The position numbers and the translations under genes are program-made. DNA of 64,000 nucleotides from Sorangium cellulosum So ce56 (GTDB taxonomy: Bacteria > Myxococcota_A > Polyangia > Polyangiales > Polyangiaceae): positions 9,989,001-10,053,000 of the forward strand of contig NC_010162.1 in NCBI RefSeq assembly GCF_000067165.1, read 5' to 3'. The notes below the pieces were generated by a model. It was not told the DNA's origin. It did no database searches and was given only the letters and a program-made list of their open reading frames with translations. This document shows positions 1 to 11,400 of this stretch, piece after piece (the first letter of the stretch is position 1; every line of letters begins with the position of its first letter).

Positions 1-1
1 C

Positions 2-739
2 GCGAAGGAGCTCACGCGGTCGATGTTCGGCGACGAGGGGCGGATGATCCGGCTCGACATGAGCGAGTACAGGCTCCCGGGCTCGTCGGCGCGCCTGCTC
101 GCGGCGGGGCCGGACGCGACGACGCTGGCGCAGCGCGTGCGGCAGGAGCCGCTGTCGCTCGTGCTCCTCGACGAGATCGAGAAGGCGCACCGCGAGGTGT
201 TCGACCTCTTGCTCGGGATCCTCGGCGAGGGGCGGCTGACGGACGAGGACGGGCGCCACGTGGATTTCCGGATGGTGCTCATCGTGATGACGTCGAACCT
301 CGGCGTCGCCGACCGGGCGCCGGTCGGCTTCGGCGGCGACGACGGGCGCGCCCTGCCCCCGGGCGCGCGGCGCGGGGCGCCGGCGGGCGTGCGCGAGCAC
401 TTCCGGCCGGAGTTCGTGAACCGCATCGACCACGTCGTGCAGTTCCGGGGCCTCGGGCGGGACAGCGTGCTCAGGATCGTCGATCTCGAGCTCGCCAAGG
501 CCGAGGCGCGCACAGGGCTCGTGCGGCGCAACCTGAGGCTCCGCGTGCTGCCCGAGGCGCGATCCTTCCTGGCCGAGGCGGGGTTCGATCCGAGGCGCGG
601 GGCGCGGCCGCTGAAGCGGGTGATCGAGGAGCGGGTGATCACGCCGATCGCGGCGCGCATGGCGGAGGATCCGGGGTGCAGGGATCGGGAGGTCGTGGTG
701 GCGGGCGGGGGCGCGGGGCTCGAGGTGCGGTTCGGGTAG
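2..739 (+). CDS. ClpA/ClpB-type AAA+ ATPase, C-terminal part (5' end outside window)
   Basis: The reading frame is open from the first bases, so the start lies upstream. What remains is the second nucleotide-binding domain of a Hsp100/Clp unfoldase. It begins at the segment after Walker A (FGDEGRMIRLDMSEY). Then come Walker B (LVLLDEIEKAH), a sensor-1 region (VLIVMTSNLG), the arginine-finger region (FRPEFVNRID) and the sensor-2 C-terminal domain (GFDPRRGARPLKRVIEE). Such ATPases thread proteins through a hexameric pore, for disaggregation (ClpB), proteolysis (ClpA/C) or type VI sheath recycling (ClpV). The visible part cannot tell these apart. There is no long acidic or ClpP-loop region in this fragment. 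The gene converges on the DUF4419 gene, with a 49-base gap. Confidence 0.9.
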   Translation, partial: AKELTRSMFGDEGRMIRLDMSEYRLPGSSARLLAAGPDATTLAQRVRQEPLSLVLLDEIEKAHREVFDLLLGILGEGRLTDEDGRHVDFRMVLIVMTSNLGVADRAPVGFGGDDGRALPPGARRGAPAGVREHFRPEFVNRIDHVVQFRGLGRDSVLRIVDLELAKAEARTGLVRRNLRLRVLPEARSFLAEAGFDPRRGARPLKRVIEERVITPIAARMAEDPGCRDREVVVAGGGAGLEVRFG

Positions 740-788
740 CCGGCCGAGAGGGGGCGGGCGCAGCCCTCGCCGAGCGGCCTTGCGCCCC

Positions 789-1910
789 TCAGCCCGCGCC
801 GGCGGGCTGTTCGACCCCGGGGCCGGGCTCACCGTGCACGACGGCCCACACGAACTCCGGAATGAGCGCGAGCGAGTGCTGGTCCTGCGTGACGCCGATG
901 AGGCCGCTGACGAACTCCAGGGGGTGCTCCCGGCGTTGCGCGTCGATGAACCGCAAGGGCACGCTGGTCAGCCCCGGCGGGAGCTGCGCGAACCCGGGCC
1001 CCTCCGGATCCGCCAGCGCGGAGAGCGGGTTGCGCCGGGCCTCCGCGGCCTTCCAGCGATCGAGCCAGCCGTCGAGGTACGCATTCCAGACGAAGTGGTC
1101 GGCCGGCCAGGCGCGCAGGTACGGAAAGAGCACGTGGATCCACCCGGTGAGCTCGTCCGCGGCGTTCTCGTACCGGAAGAAGGCGCGCCAGAACGCTGGA
1201 TCCTGACGCCCCTCCGCCGCAGCGACGATCTGGTCGAGCACCGGCAGGAGCACGTCAGTCCAGCGCTCCGCCCCGAAGGGGACGAACGCCGCCGCGCGGT
1301 GGCGCACCCAGCGCCAGTCGTCCGCCGTGCCGAGCAGGTAGATGCGCGGGATCCCACGATCCGGAAAGCTCATGTCCGCGGGGAAGGGCGGCTGCCACTC
1401 GAAGTGCGGCGCGAACGGCGTCATCACCGTGAGCTCCGACGCCACGCGCTCCACCGGTCCCGTGGTGGAGAAACTGGCTGTCACGAGCTCCCGCAGCTTG
1501 CCGAGCCGCGCGGTGATCAGGGTGGAGAAATCCGAGAACGCGACGGGCCACGGGTTCACCTCGCCCAGCGTGAAATCCGGCCGATCGATCCTCAGCTCGA
1601 AGTCGCTGTCGTCGAGGAGCACCTGACGCCGCTGCGCCTCGTTCGCGGCGACGTGGAGCGTGAACCCCCGGGCAAGGCAGAACCAGACCACGTCGGGTGA
1701 CAGCACGAGGGGATAACGCTGGGTATAGGCCATGTAGGCCGCCTGGACGAGCGGGTGCACGTCCGTGCGTCCGACGAGGGGCAGGCGATGGCGGTAGGCG
1801 GCCTCGACGGGCGAGACGAGCAGGCTCTGCACCGTCGCTTCCTCGTCGAACGCGGGCAGGGGCGCCGTCGAAGGCGCGACCTCGGCAACGTCGATCGTCG
1901 TGACGCTCAT
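789..1910 (-). CDS. DUF4419 family protein
   Basis: The 373-residue product resembles the DUF4419 family known from fungi, amoebae and some bacteria. The recognisable stretches are the N-terminal block VQAAYMAYTQRYPLVLSPD, followed by VWFCLARGF, and the central IPRIYLLGTADDWRWVR, which matches the family's conserved G-T-x-x-D-W motif. No catalytic activity is established for the family as far as I know, and I assign none. No signal peptide or membrane segment is visible, so it is probably cytoplasmic. The start is supported by GAGGAG a few bases upstream of the ATG. It is transcribed away from the giant gene, with 523 bases between the two starts. Confidence 0.75.
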   Translation of the reverse strand: MSVTTIDVAEVAPSTAPLPAFDEEATVQSLLVSPVEAAYRHRLPLVGRTDVHPLVQAAYMAYTQRYPLVLSPDVVWFCLARGFTLHVAANEAQRRQVLLDDSDFELRIDRPDFTLGEVNPWPVAFSDFSTLITARLGKLRELVTASFSTTGPVERVASELTVMTPFAPHFEWQPPFPADMSFPDRGIPRIYLLGTADDWRWVRHRAAAFVPFGAERWTDVLLPVLDQIVAAAEGRQDPAFWRAFFRYENAADELTGWIHVLFPYLRAWPADHFVWNAYLDGWLDRWKAAEARRNPLSALADPEGPGFAQLPPGLTSVPLRFIDAQRREHPLEFVSGLIGVTQDQHSLALIPEFVWAVVHGEPGPGVEQPAGAG

Positions 1911-2433
1911 GGCTCCTCGTCCTCCTGGCCCTGCGCGACGGCTTCATGGGCCAGCGCTGCCGTAGATAGAACCTCGTACACAAGCGCGCCGCGCGAGACA
2001 ACTCGCGCCGGCGGCGGCCGCGCAGCGAGCGGGCTCAACCCTGGAATCGCCTCGGCAGCACCTCGACCTCGTCGGGCGCGCCGACGCACGGCCGCGCGCC
2101 AGACGCGTGAGCGGAGAGGCAGCAAGCGCTCACCCACAACGTAATATTCCAGTAAAGCTGACACGTCCGTGGGTGCAATCGGAGCGCCAGGTTACCTGCT
2201 CGGCGGACCGACCGCAATCGCGATGCTTGTCGCCGCGCCGCCCTGGATGCATGCGCGGATTCGGTCCCGGCGGAGCGCCACAATGGCGCGAAGGCGCGGG
2301 GATCTCCGGTCCACAAGGCGGATCCGGAGAGATTCGCGGTTGGCCGAGCGGGGCGACATGGCACGGCATATCCCGCGTGAAGGCGAGGATCGAGGCGCTT
2401 GGCAGCGCATGAATTTCGCGTCATTCATGGCGC
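1911..2433. other. Intergenic region between divergent DUF4419 gene and giant gene
   Basis: This 523-base divergent gap has no convincing ORF. It should hold promoters for both flanking genes. A less GC-rich patch lies at about 2138-2165 (GTAATATTCCAGTAAAG). It is flanked by an inverted repeat, CACCCAC at 2131-2137 and GTGGGTG at 2169-2175. The arms are 31 bases apart, so this is only a weak candidate for a regulatory structure. No clear -35/-10 pair was found. Confidence 0.3.
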
Positions 2434-5400
2434 ATGGCCTCCTCGCGCACCTCCTCGCGTAGCCGTTCGCCTTCGCCGTCGAAAGCCACAGGTGTCCGCG
2501 GGGGGCTGCGCGCCCAGATGAAGAGCTCGGGCAATTACGCGCATTCCGTGACCGACGCCGGCGGCACGTCCAGCAGCACGGCCGCGCCCAGCGCCGTGAA
2601 CCAGGCCGCGGCTCCCAGCCCGACCCCGAAGCCAGACCCCTTCTCCGGCTGGGATCCCGTCACGCGGAAGAGCACCAGCAAACCGAGCTCGCCCGGCCCG
2701 ACGACCACGACGACGGCCGCGCCGCACAGTCCATCAGGGAGCCAGTTCGGGAGCACGACGACCGGCAACAACAGCCCCAATGTCGGCCGAGCACCCACCA
2801 GCGCGCCAAGCTCCCCGACCGCGACGCCGAGGCCGCCGCTCTCCAACGCCGGGAACCTGCAGGATCCGGTCAGGCCTCGCTCCGCCGATGGCGGCTTCCC
2901 CAAGGGCTCCTCACAGCCTCAGACCACCGAGCCCATCGTCAGGCCTCGCTCCGCCGATGGCGGCCTCCCCAAGGCCCCCACACAGCCTCAGACCACCGAG
3001 CCCACCGTCAGGCCTCGCTCCGCCGATGGCGGCCTCCCCAAGGCCCCCACACAGCCTCAGACCACCGAGCCCATCGTCAGGCCTCGCTCCGTCGATGGCG
3101 GCCTCCCCAAGGCCCCCACACAGCCTCAGACCACCGAGCCCATCGTCAGGCCTCGCTCCGCCGATGGCGGCCTCCCCAAGGCCCCCACACAGCCTCAGAC
3201 CACCGAGCCCACCGTCAGGCCTCGCTCCGCCGATGGCGGCCTTCCCAAGGCCCCCACACAGCCTCAGACCACCGAGCCCATCGTCAGGCCTCGCTCCGCC
3301 GATGGCGGCCTCCCCAAGGGCTCCTCACAGCCTCAGACCACCGAGCCCACCGTCAGGCCTCGCTCCGCCGATGGCGGCCTCCCCAAGGGCTCCTCACAGC
3401 CTCAGACCACCGAGCCCATCGTCAGGCCTCGCTCCGCCGATGGCGGCCTCCCCAAGGGCTCCTCACAGCCTCAGACCACCGAGCCCACCGTCAGGCCTCG
3501 CTCCGCCGATGGCGGCCTCCCCAAGGGCTCCTCACAGCCTCAGACCACCGAGCCCACCGTCAGGCCTCGCTCCGCCGATGGCGGCCTCCCCAAGGGCTCC
3601 TCACAGCCTCAGACCACCGAGCCCATCGTCAGGCCTCGCTCCGCCGATGGCGGCCTCCCCAAGGGCTCCTCACAGCCTCAGACCACCGAGCCCACCGTCA
3701 GGCCTCGCTCCGCCGATGGCGGCCTCCCCAAGGCCCCCACACAGCCTCAGACCACCGAGCCCATCGTCAGGCCTCGCTCCGCCGATGGCGGCCTCCCCAA
3801 GGGCTCCACACAGCCTGCCGACCAGCCATCTCCGGGCCTCGGGAAGGGTCCCCAAGGGAACACCAAGGCGACGGAGCCAGGAAGCACGGGTCCCAAGGGG
3901 GGCGAGGTGCCCGGAGGGACGCCCCCGAAGGAGACCGTCGCAAAGGACAGCACGTCAGCTCAGACCTCCCCCAAGACGGGCGAGACCGGCGCGAAGAGCG
4001 CCCCCGCCGGTAAACCCGCTTCCACCGCGGAGCCCACGCGCGCCAGTCCCTCCGACTCGAAGTCACAGCCCGCGGGGCAGGGCTCCCGGCAGCCGGGGAC
4101 CGGCGGCTCGGGACCATCGCCGGGAAGCTCGTCCACCACGGCCGACCCGGCGCAGGACGGCAAGGTGACATGGATCGCGGACAAGGTCGTCGAGAAGTCC
4201 GAATGGAGGACTCATACGGGTAGAGGCAGCCGCAAGAAGGCGAAGCGAGGCCTCCCGAGCATCGCCGAGCAGCTGACCAGCGGCGGCTTCCCCACCCATC
4301 CCGCGCAGGCGAAGAAGGATCTCGGGAGGCGCTTCCCCGGGGGACCGCTGTTCAACGAAGCCGAGTGGAACGCCTTCGAGCAGCTCTCCTCGACCCCTCA
4401 GGGACAGCGCTGGCTCAACGCCTCCGGCATGCTCACGCTCGACCAGGTCAAGCGGTACCTGTCGGACGACAAGAAAGAGAATCGCGAGAGGTTCCGCGGC
4501 TTCCACCAGCTCCACAAGCCGAGCAAGGTCGTCCTCGCGAGCTACGTCTCGCGACAGAGGAACAGCGGCGAGGGCGGGCAACGCTTCGATGGCACTCCTC
4601 CAGCCGCGGTGGCCCTGTCGATGGAGGCGAGGCACGCGACCGACCCGGCGAGGCGGGGCGAGCTCAAGCAGGAGATCGATCGGGGCATCGCGGCAGAATG
4701 GGCCAAGACGCTCGAGCACACGGCGCCGAACGACGACGCGACCACGGCGATCGCGCTAGGCGCCGTGCCGAACCCGACGGGAAGCGGCACCCTCTCGAAC
4801 GACGACGTCCTCGCCAGGCACAACCAGTCGATCGAGGTGCTCACGAACGTCTTTCACCTGCTCCAGGAAGGCGCCGAGATCTACGACGACAGCGCAAAGA
4901 GCCATGTCCCGCTCCGCGACGTCCCCGTCGCCAAGCTCCTCTCCCACGGCGGCCGGGTCAACATCCAGATCCCCGCGGGCACCCCTCCGTACGCGGTGAC
5001 CGAGCTGCTCGGCATCACCGACGGTCACGGCAACCCGAAGGCCGGCGTGTTCCCGCGCGCCTTCGGGACGCACCACATCGCGCTCGGCAAGGGCAAATTC
5101 AAGGAGGAAGGAGGACACGTCGCCGCCATCAAGTCCAAGCTCGACGACACCGAGCTCTACGGCATGAACCTCGCCATCGGCGGCCTCGGCCTCAAGGACT
5201 TCAACGGCGACGTCATCCTGCCAGACGGCGCTCACGGCCACATCTTCATCGGCCACCGGCCGCCCAGGTCGGACAGGCCGGGCGCCCTCCAGATCGGCAT
5301 CGAGACGACAGGGCCCAACGCGCCCAGCACCGTCGGCTACATCCACAACTGGCGCTCCACCGAGAAGACCGCCAACCCCATCTCCAGCGTCGGGGGCCTC

Positions 5401-8400
5401 AAGCAGGACAAGATCGGTGACGACCAGATCAAGAATGCTCGCACCGTCGACCTGGGCAAGCTCGGCGACGACTGGGCCGGGGTGCTCAAGGACCGAGCGG
5501 ACAGGTTCGAGCGTGACCTGGCGGAGAGGGGCAGAGAGGCGATCGACGAGCTCGTCGGCCCGCGCGCCCTGCCGCCGGAAGGCATCGAGGACACCGATCG
5601 GCGTGCCTCCGAGCACCGGTCGGGAGGGCCCGATCGGGAGCCGCGGGACGGCGAGCCCCGCGATCCGCCCGGGGATCGGGCGTCATCACCGAAGGAAGAT
5701 GCCCAGGACACCGAGCCGCGCGCCCCCGAGCAGCCGACGCGAGGGGCAGAGCAAGCCCCCAAGGACAACGAGCCGCGGGAGCTGCGCGGTGATGCCCCGG
5801 AGCAGAGGACAGCCAAGGCGACGGAGGCCTCGAGTCCTCAGGCGGGCGCTTTGCCGGCGCAGGGCGCCCAGGAAAAGGCGCCGGAGAGACCCGGCCAGCC
5901 ACGGCCAGAGACGGCCCCGCAGCTGCCCGCGCGGCCCCCCGGGAACCCGGCCACGGCCATCACCACCGGGATGATCGCGCCGGCCGGCTCGCCCGCGGCC
6001 AGCGCACAGGGCTCCTTCGCAGCCTCCGCGACCCCGAACCCGGGGACTCTGCCGTGGCTCGATGACAGCAGCGACGAGGAGGACATCGAGAGCACCTCCG
6101 ATCTGGTCGTGAACGCGCTCCCCGACGAGTACCTGCATGACTCGATGGTGACGTTCGACCCGGAGAACGTGCCGCGCCCCCTCGTGAGCCCCAGGCCATC
6201 GCAAGCGGCCATCGACAGCATCCTCGACCGCTGGAAGTTCGACGATAACGTCTCCTTCAAGGACGATCTCCGCACCGATGGGCTCACGTTACCGGGCGAG
6301 GACCCGGACATCGGCCCAGGGCCCTTCGAGAGCACCGTCTTCCCGGCCGGCATTGGAGTGCCCGTCACCTTGCCGCCGGAGCTCGTTGAGCTGCGCGTCG
6401 TGCTCACCATCGCCCATGAGCTCTCTCATGCCTACCAGTACGACACCTTCAAGCTCATCAACCTCGAAGGCAAAGAGGCCGAGTTCGATCGCCTGCCACC
6501 GAACGAGCGAGATCGGCATGAGACCGCGTTCGCACAGCAGAAGGCGGCGCTCGAGGTGCTGGGCTACCAGTCGGAGCTCGTCAATCTGGAGCGCTTCAGG
6601 AAGACGCTCAATCAGGACGAAGCCCGTGCCTACCACGATGGGCTGCAGGCCATGGAGGACCAGGCGAGGACCCGGCGGGACGAGCACTTCGAGCAGCTCA
6701 CTCCGGAGCAGCAAGCCCTGTTCATCCAGGATGGAATCGAGGCCGTCCTTGATGACATCCAGCGTGGCGTCGACGAGGAGTTCTTCGGTAGCGATGCGCA
6801 GGACGCAGACGCGCAGGACTCGGAGAACGAGGACCAGAGCAGTGACGACGACGAGGATCACAGCGATACGAACTCAGACCCCGACGACCTGGAGGACCAG
6901 ACTGACGACGACGGCTCCGAGGACGAGGACGACGACGAGGACGACGACGAGGACGACGACGAGGACGACGACGAGGACGACGACGAGGACGAGGACGACG
7001 ACGAGGACGAGGACGACGACGAGGACGGAGGTCGCTTCGCGCCATCGCAAGGGCCCGAGCCCGGCCGCGAGGCCCCGCCTCTAGCGCCGTTGACGCCTGC
7101 AGGCGGACAGCAGGCCGGCGCGCGCGGCGGGTCCTCCGCGACGAACACCAGAACCGACGGGGACGGCAGGGGTGTCGAACAGCGGTCCGGGGCCCCCAAG
7201 GAGCTCGGGGTCGACCCGAGCGCCACGAAGCAGGGTGCCACTGTCACCGGAAGCCCCGCTCCATGGGACACCGGCTCTTCCACCACCACCGACGGCCTCG
7301 CGACCCAGAGCACCTCCACGACCGATGGCAAGGCCTCGATCGATGCGACGCTCAAGGCGCTGAACGAGAAAAGCGCCCAATGGTCTCATCCGGCCACCGA
7401 CGACAACAAGCAGGAGGCCGCGGCGCTGCTCGGCGAGCTCATGCGAGCTCAGGGCGTGGATGAGTCGCTCATCGAGCGGCTCGCGGAGCTCATCGAAAAC
7501 CCCGACTCCCTCTCCCAGTCCCAGTTCGCCATCTGCGCGCTGAACGGCGTGCTCCACTCGTTGCTCACCTCCGACCTGGGCGGGTTCGCGCGCGTGGTCG
7601 CGGCCGAGTTCTCCGGCAAGCTCTTCGACCGCGAAGGCAAGCTGCTCGCCGACTTCTCGCTGCCCGCGCAGGGCGAAGACGGCGCTGCCACGAGCCCGAA
7701 GATCGCCGATCCCATCCAGCGTGCCATCCGCGGCGAGATCCCGCTGGACCAGGCACCCATCGGCAACAAGCTGCTCCAGAACGGCATGAAGAAGGCCGGG
7801 GCCAAGCGCGCCGACGTCGAGCGCAAGGGGGGCGCCCTCTCCGACAAGCACGTCCTCGATTACCTCCTCGCCCGGGGCATGGGCAAGATGCTCAGCAAGC
7901 TCGCCCCGGACCAATACAAGGCCGACGCCGAGAACACCGCCCAGGCCATCCCCGGCTACCTCGACAAGGCAGCCACGAGGCCCGAAGGCGCCGCCGGTCC
8001 GTCCAAGAAGCACGGCGATCTGCTGCTGTCGGCGAACTCGCTGGTGACGCTCTTCAACGACATCCTGGGCGGCGACGCCCGGACCATGGTCGCCGGTGAC
8101 GGCTACGACGTCGACCGAATCAACGACGTGCTCTCGCGGCCCGACCAGGCCCCGTTCGCCCTGGCCACGGTCCTCGACGGCAAGGCGCTCGCCGAACGTG
8201 CGAAGGAGTTCGCGAAGGATCCAGCGAAGTCCAGGCCGTTCGACGACGCGGGCACGTTCGACGCGTCGAGCACGCACCAGGTCGTCATCAACGGCAAGAT
8301 CACGGACAACGGCACGCACTACACCGTGCCCATCTATTCCTGGGGGCAGACCTTCTCCGTCGACGTGAAGAAGGAGGTCATGCCGAAGCTCTTCACCGTC

Positions 8401-11400
8401 GTTACCTACGGCTCGTTCGCCACGGCGCCAGGGCAGGCGCAGGCGCCCGCCACGTCCGGTTCAGCCCAGGACCAGGCCGCGAACGTCACCGGAATGCTGC
8501 CCGACGAGACCCCCGCGCCCTCCAGCGGGAGGAAGCGGACAGCCGCGCAGACGCACAGCGACGACGAGCATGACGCTCCGGCGAGCTCCAAGAGAGCCAA
8601 GAATTCGGAGCTGCCCTCCTCGTCGTCGCAGGCGGCGCAGCCGACGCCGAGGAGCGGCACCGGCCTCCTGGCGTTCCGGCACATCGACGCGCTCCAGGGC
8701 TTGATGCGCGACATGTCGAATACGACCCCGGAAGCGCAGACGATGCGGGGGATCCCGGGCGGAGGGGCGTTCACCAGCAAGCGCGGCGAAGACGGCGAGC
8801 TGCGCGCCGATCTGCGTCCGGACGAGCTTACCACCCTTCGCCAGAAGGTCGACGACTTCTCCCGCGTCGCTCAGGACCTGCTCACAAGGACCCAGGACCT
8901 GCCGCAACAGGATCTGACCCTCTACAGGGTCATCAACGATCTCGACACCCGCTCGCTGAGCCAGGGCGACACGATCGACGAGATCCTCCCGAGCTCGACC
9001 TCATGGACCTCCGATCTGGCCCTGGATCAATGGGTCAAGGACGGCGGGCTCGTCATGAAGATCAACACCACGAGCCATTACCCGACGGTCATGTTCTCCT
9101 ACCCCGACCAGCAGCGGGGCGTGGACCCGATCGCCTACAATCAGGATCAGAAAGAGGTCCTCCTGGTGCCTTCGCGCATGACCATCACCAAGGTCACCCC
9201 GCGAGAGCACAACGGCAAGCATTTCCACGAGGTCGAGGTGACGCCCGCACAGCTCGAGTCCGACGAGCTCGACGCCGTGTTCGAGAGAGCCTCCGAGCGC
9301 ATCAGGGAGAAGCAGAACGCCAAGCCGAAGGAGAAGCACTTCGAGTTCGAAGAACAATCGGCCATCGCCGCGCAATTCGGCGATACCGTGGCCGACGAGA
9401 TCTTCGGCTACGTCGACAAGCTCCCCGACCGCAGCGAGCGGGAGATCGTGGTTCGCGACAAGGATGGTACCCCCTGGCGGATCGCCTCCGCGGACAGCAT
9501 GTTCGGTATCGACCTGGAGGAGAAGAAGGCGACGCCCGCGGGGCGCCCCGTGGACCCCACGGCCATCACCACCGGCATGCAGGCGCCAGCGCCCGCCGCG
9601 TCCGGTTCAGCCCAGGACCAGGCCGCGAGCGCCACCGGAATGCCGCCCGATGAGACCCCCGCGCCCTCCAGCGCGAGGAAGCGGACAGCCGCGCAGGCGC
9701 AGAGCGAAGACGAGCAAGACGCCCCGGCGAGCTCCAAGAGAGCGAAGAATGCGGGGCAGCCCTCCTCTTCGTCTTCGTCGCAGACGGCTCAGCCCGCGCC
9801 GGGGAGGGCCCTGGCGTCCCGGCACATGGACGCGCTCCAGGGCTTGATGCGCGACATGTCCAACACCAGCCCTCAAGCGCAGACGATGCGCGGGATCCCC
9901 GGCGGAGGGGCGTTTACCAGCAAGCGCGGCACGGACGGCGAGCTCAGCACCGATCTGCGCCCGGACGAGCTGGACACCCTTCGCCAGAAGGTTGACGACT
10001 TCTCGAGCGTCGCTCGGGACCTGCTCGCACGCACCCAGGACCTGCCTCAAGAGGATCTGACCTTCTACCGGGTCATCAACGGTCTCGACACCAGCTCTCT
10101 GGTCGAGGGCGGCACGCTCGACGAGCTCCTCCCGAGCTCGACCTCATGGACTCCCGATCTGGCCCTGAATCAATGGGTCCAGGACGGCGGGCTCCTGATG
10201 AAGATCAACACCACGAGCAAATACCCGACCGTGATGTTCTCCTACCCCGACCAGCAGCGGGGCAAAGAGCCGATCGCCTACAACCAGGCGCAGAAGGAGG
10301 TCCTCCTGGTGCCCTCGCGCATGACCATCACCAAGGTCACCCCGCGGGAGCACAACGGCAAGAGCTTCCTCGAGGTCGAGGTGACGCCCAGAGAGCTCAA
10401 GCCGAGCGAGCTCGACGACGTGTTCCAGAGAGCGTCCCAGCGCATCGAGGAGAAGCTGAACGCGAAGCCGAAAGAGGTGTCCTTCGAGGTCGAACAACGA
10501 CCGGAGATCGTCGCGCAGTTCGGCGAAATTGTAGCCGACGAGATCCTGGGTTACGTCGGCAAGCTTCCCGACCCCAGCGAGCGGGAGATCGTGGTTCGCG
10601 ACAAGGACGACACCCGTTGGCGGATCGTCTCGGCGGACGAGCGGTTCGGTATCGACCTTCAGGAGAAGGCGACACCCGCTGACATCGCCGGGAGCAGCGC
10701 CGCTGCGATGACCGGGGCCCCGGCGCCCAGCCCGGCCCGACCGCCCGCCCAAGGCGACGGCGCCTCAACGGACCATGCAGGCGCGCTGGCGACCGTCACC
10801 GGAATGGCGCCCATCCAGGACCCCGCGCCCGCCAGCGCGAGGAAGCGGACAGCCGCGCAGGCGCAGAGCGACGACGAGCAAGACGCTCCAGCGAGCTCCA
10901 AGAGAGCGAAGAATGCGGGGGAGCCATCCTCTTCCTCTTCTTCGCCGCAGCAGGTGCCGCCCGCGCCGGGCAGGGCCCTGGCGTCCCGGCACATGGACGC
11001 GCTCCAGGGCTTGATGCGCGACATGTCCAACACCAGCCCTCAAGCGCAGACGATGCGGGGGATCCCCGGCGGAGGAGCGTTTACCAGCAAGCGCGGCACG
11101 GACGGCGAGCTGAGCACCGATCTGCGCCCGGACGAGCTGGACACCCTTCGCCAGAAGGTCGACGACTTCTCGAGCGTCGCTCGGGACCTGCTCGCACGCA
11201 CCCAGGACCTGCCTCAAGAGGATCTGACCTTCTACAGGGTCATCAACGATCTCGACACCAGCTCGCTGGTCGAGGGCGGCACGCTCGACGAGATCCTCCC
11301 GAGCTCGACCTCATGGACCTCCGATCTGGCCCTGAATCAATGGGTCCAGGACGGTGGGCTCTTGATGAAGATCAACACCACGAGCCATTACCCGACCGTG

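Noticed and set aside
2869..3834. Possible CRISPR array
   Set aside because: Units are contiguous 69-bp repeats with no unique spacers, and they encode protein in the frame of the giant gene.
2780..4168. 462-codon ORF in another frame over the 69-bp array
   Set aside because: The unit length is a multiple of three, so a second frame stays open by construction. The Pro/Ser repeats there lack any start context.
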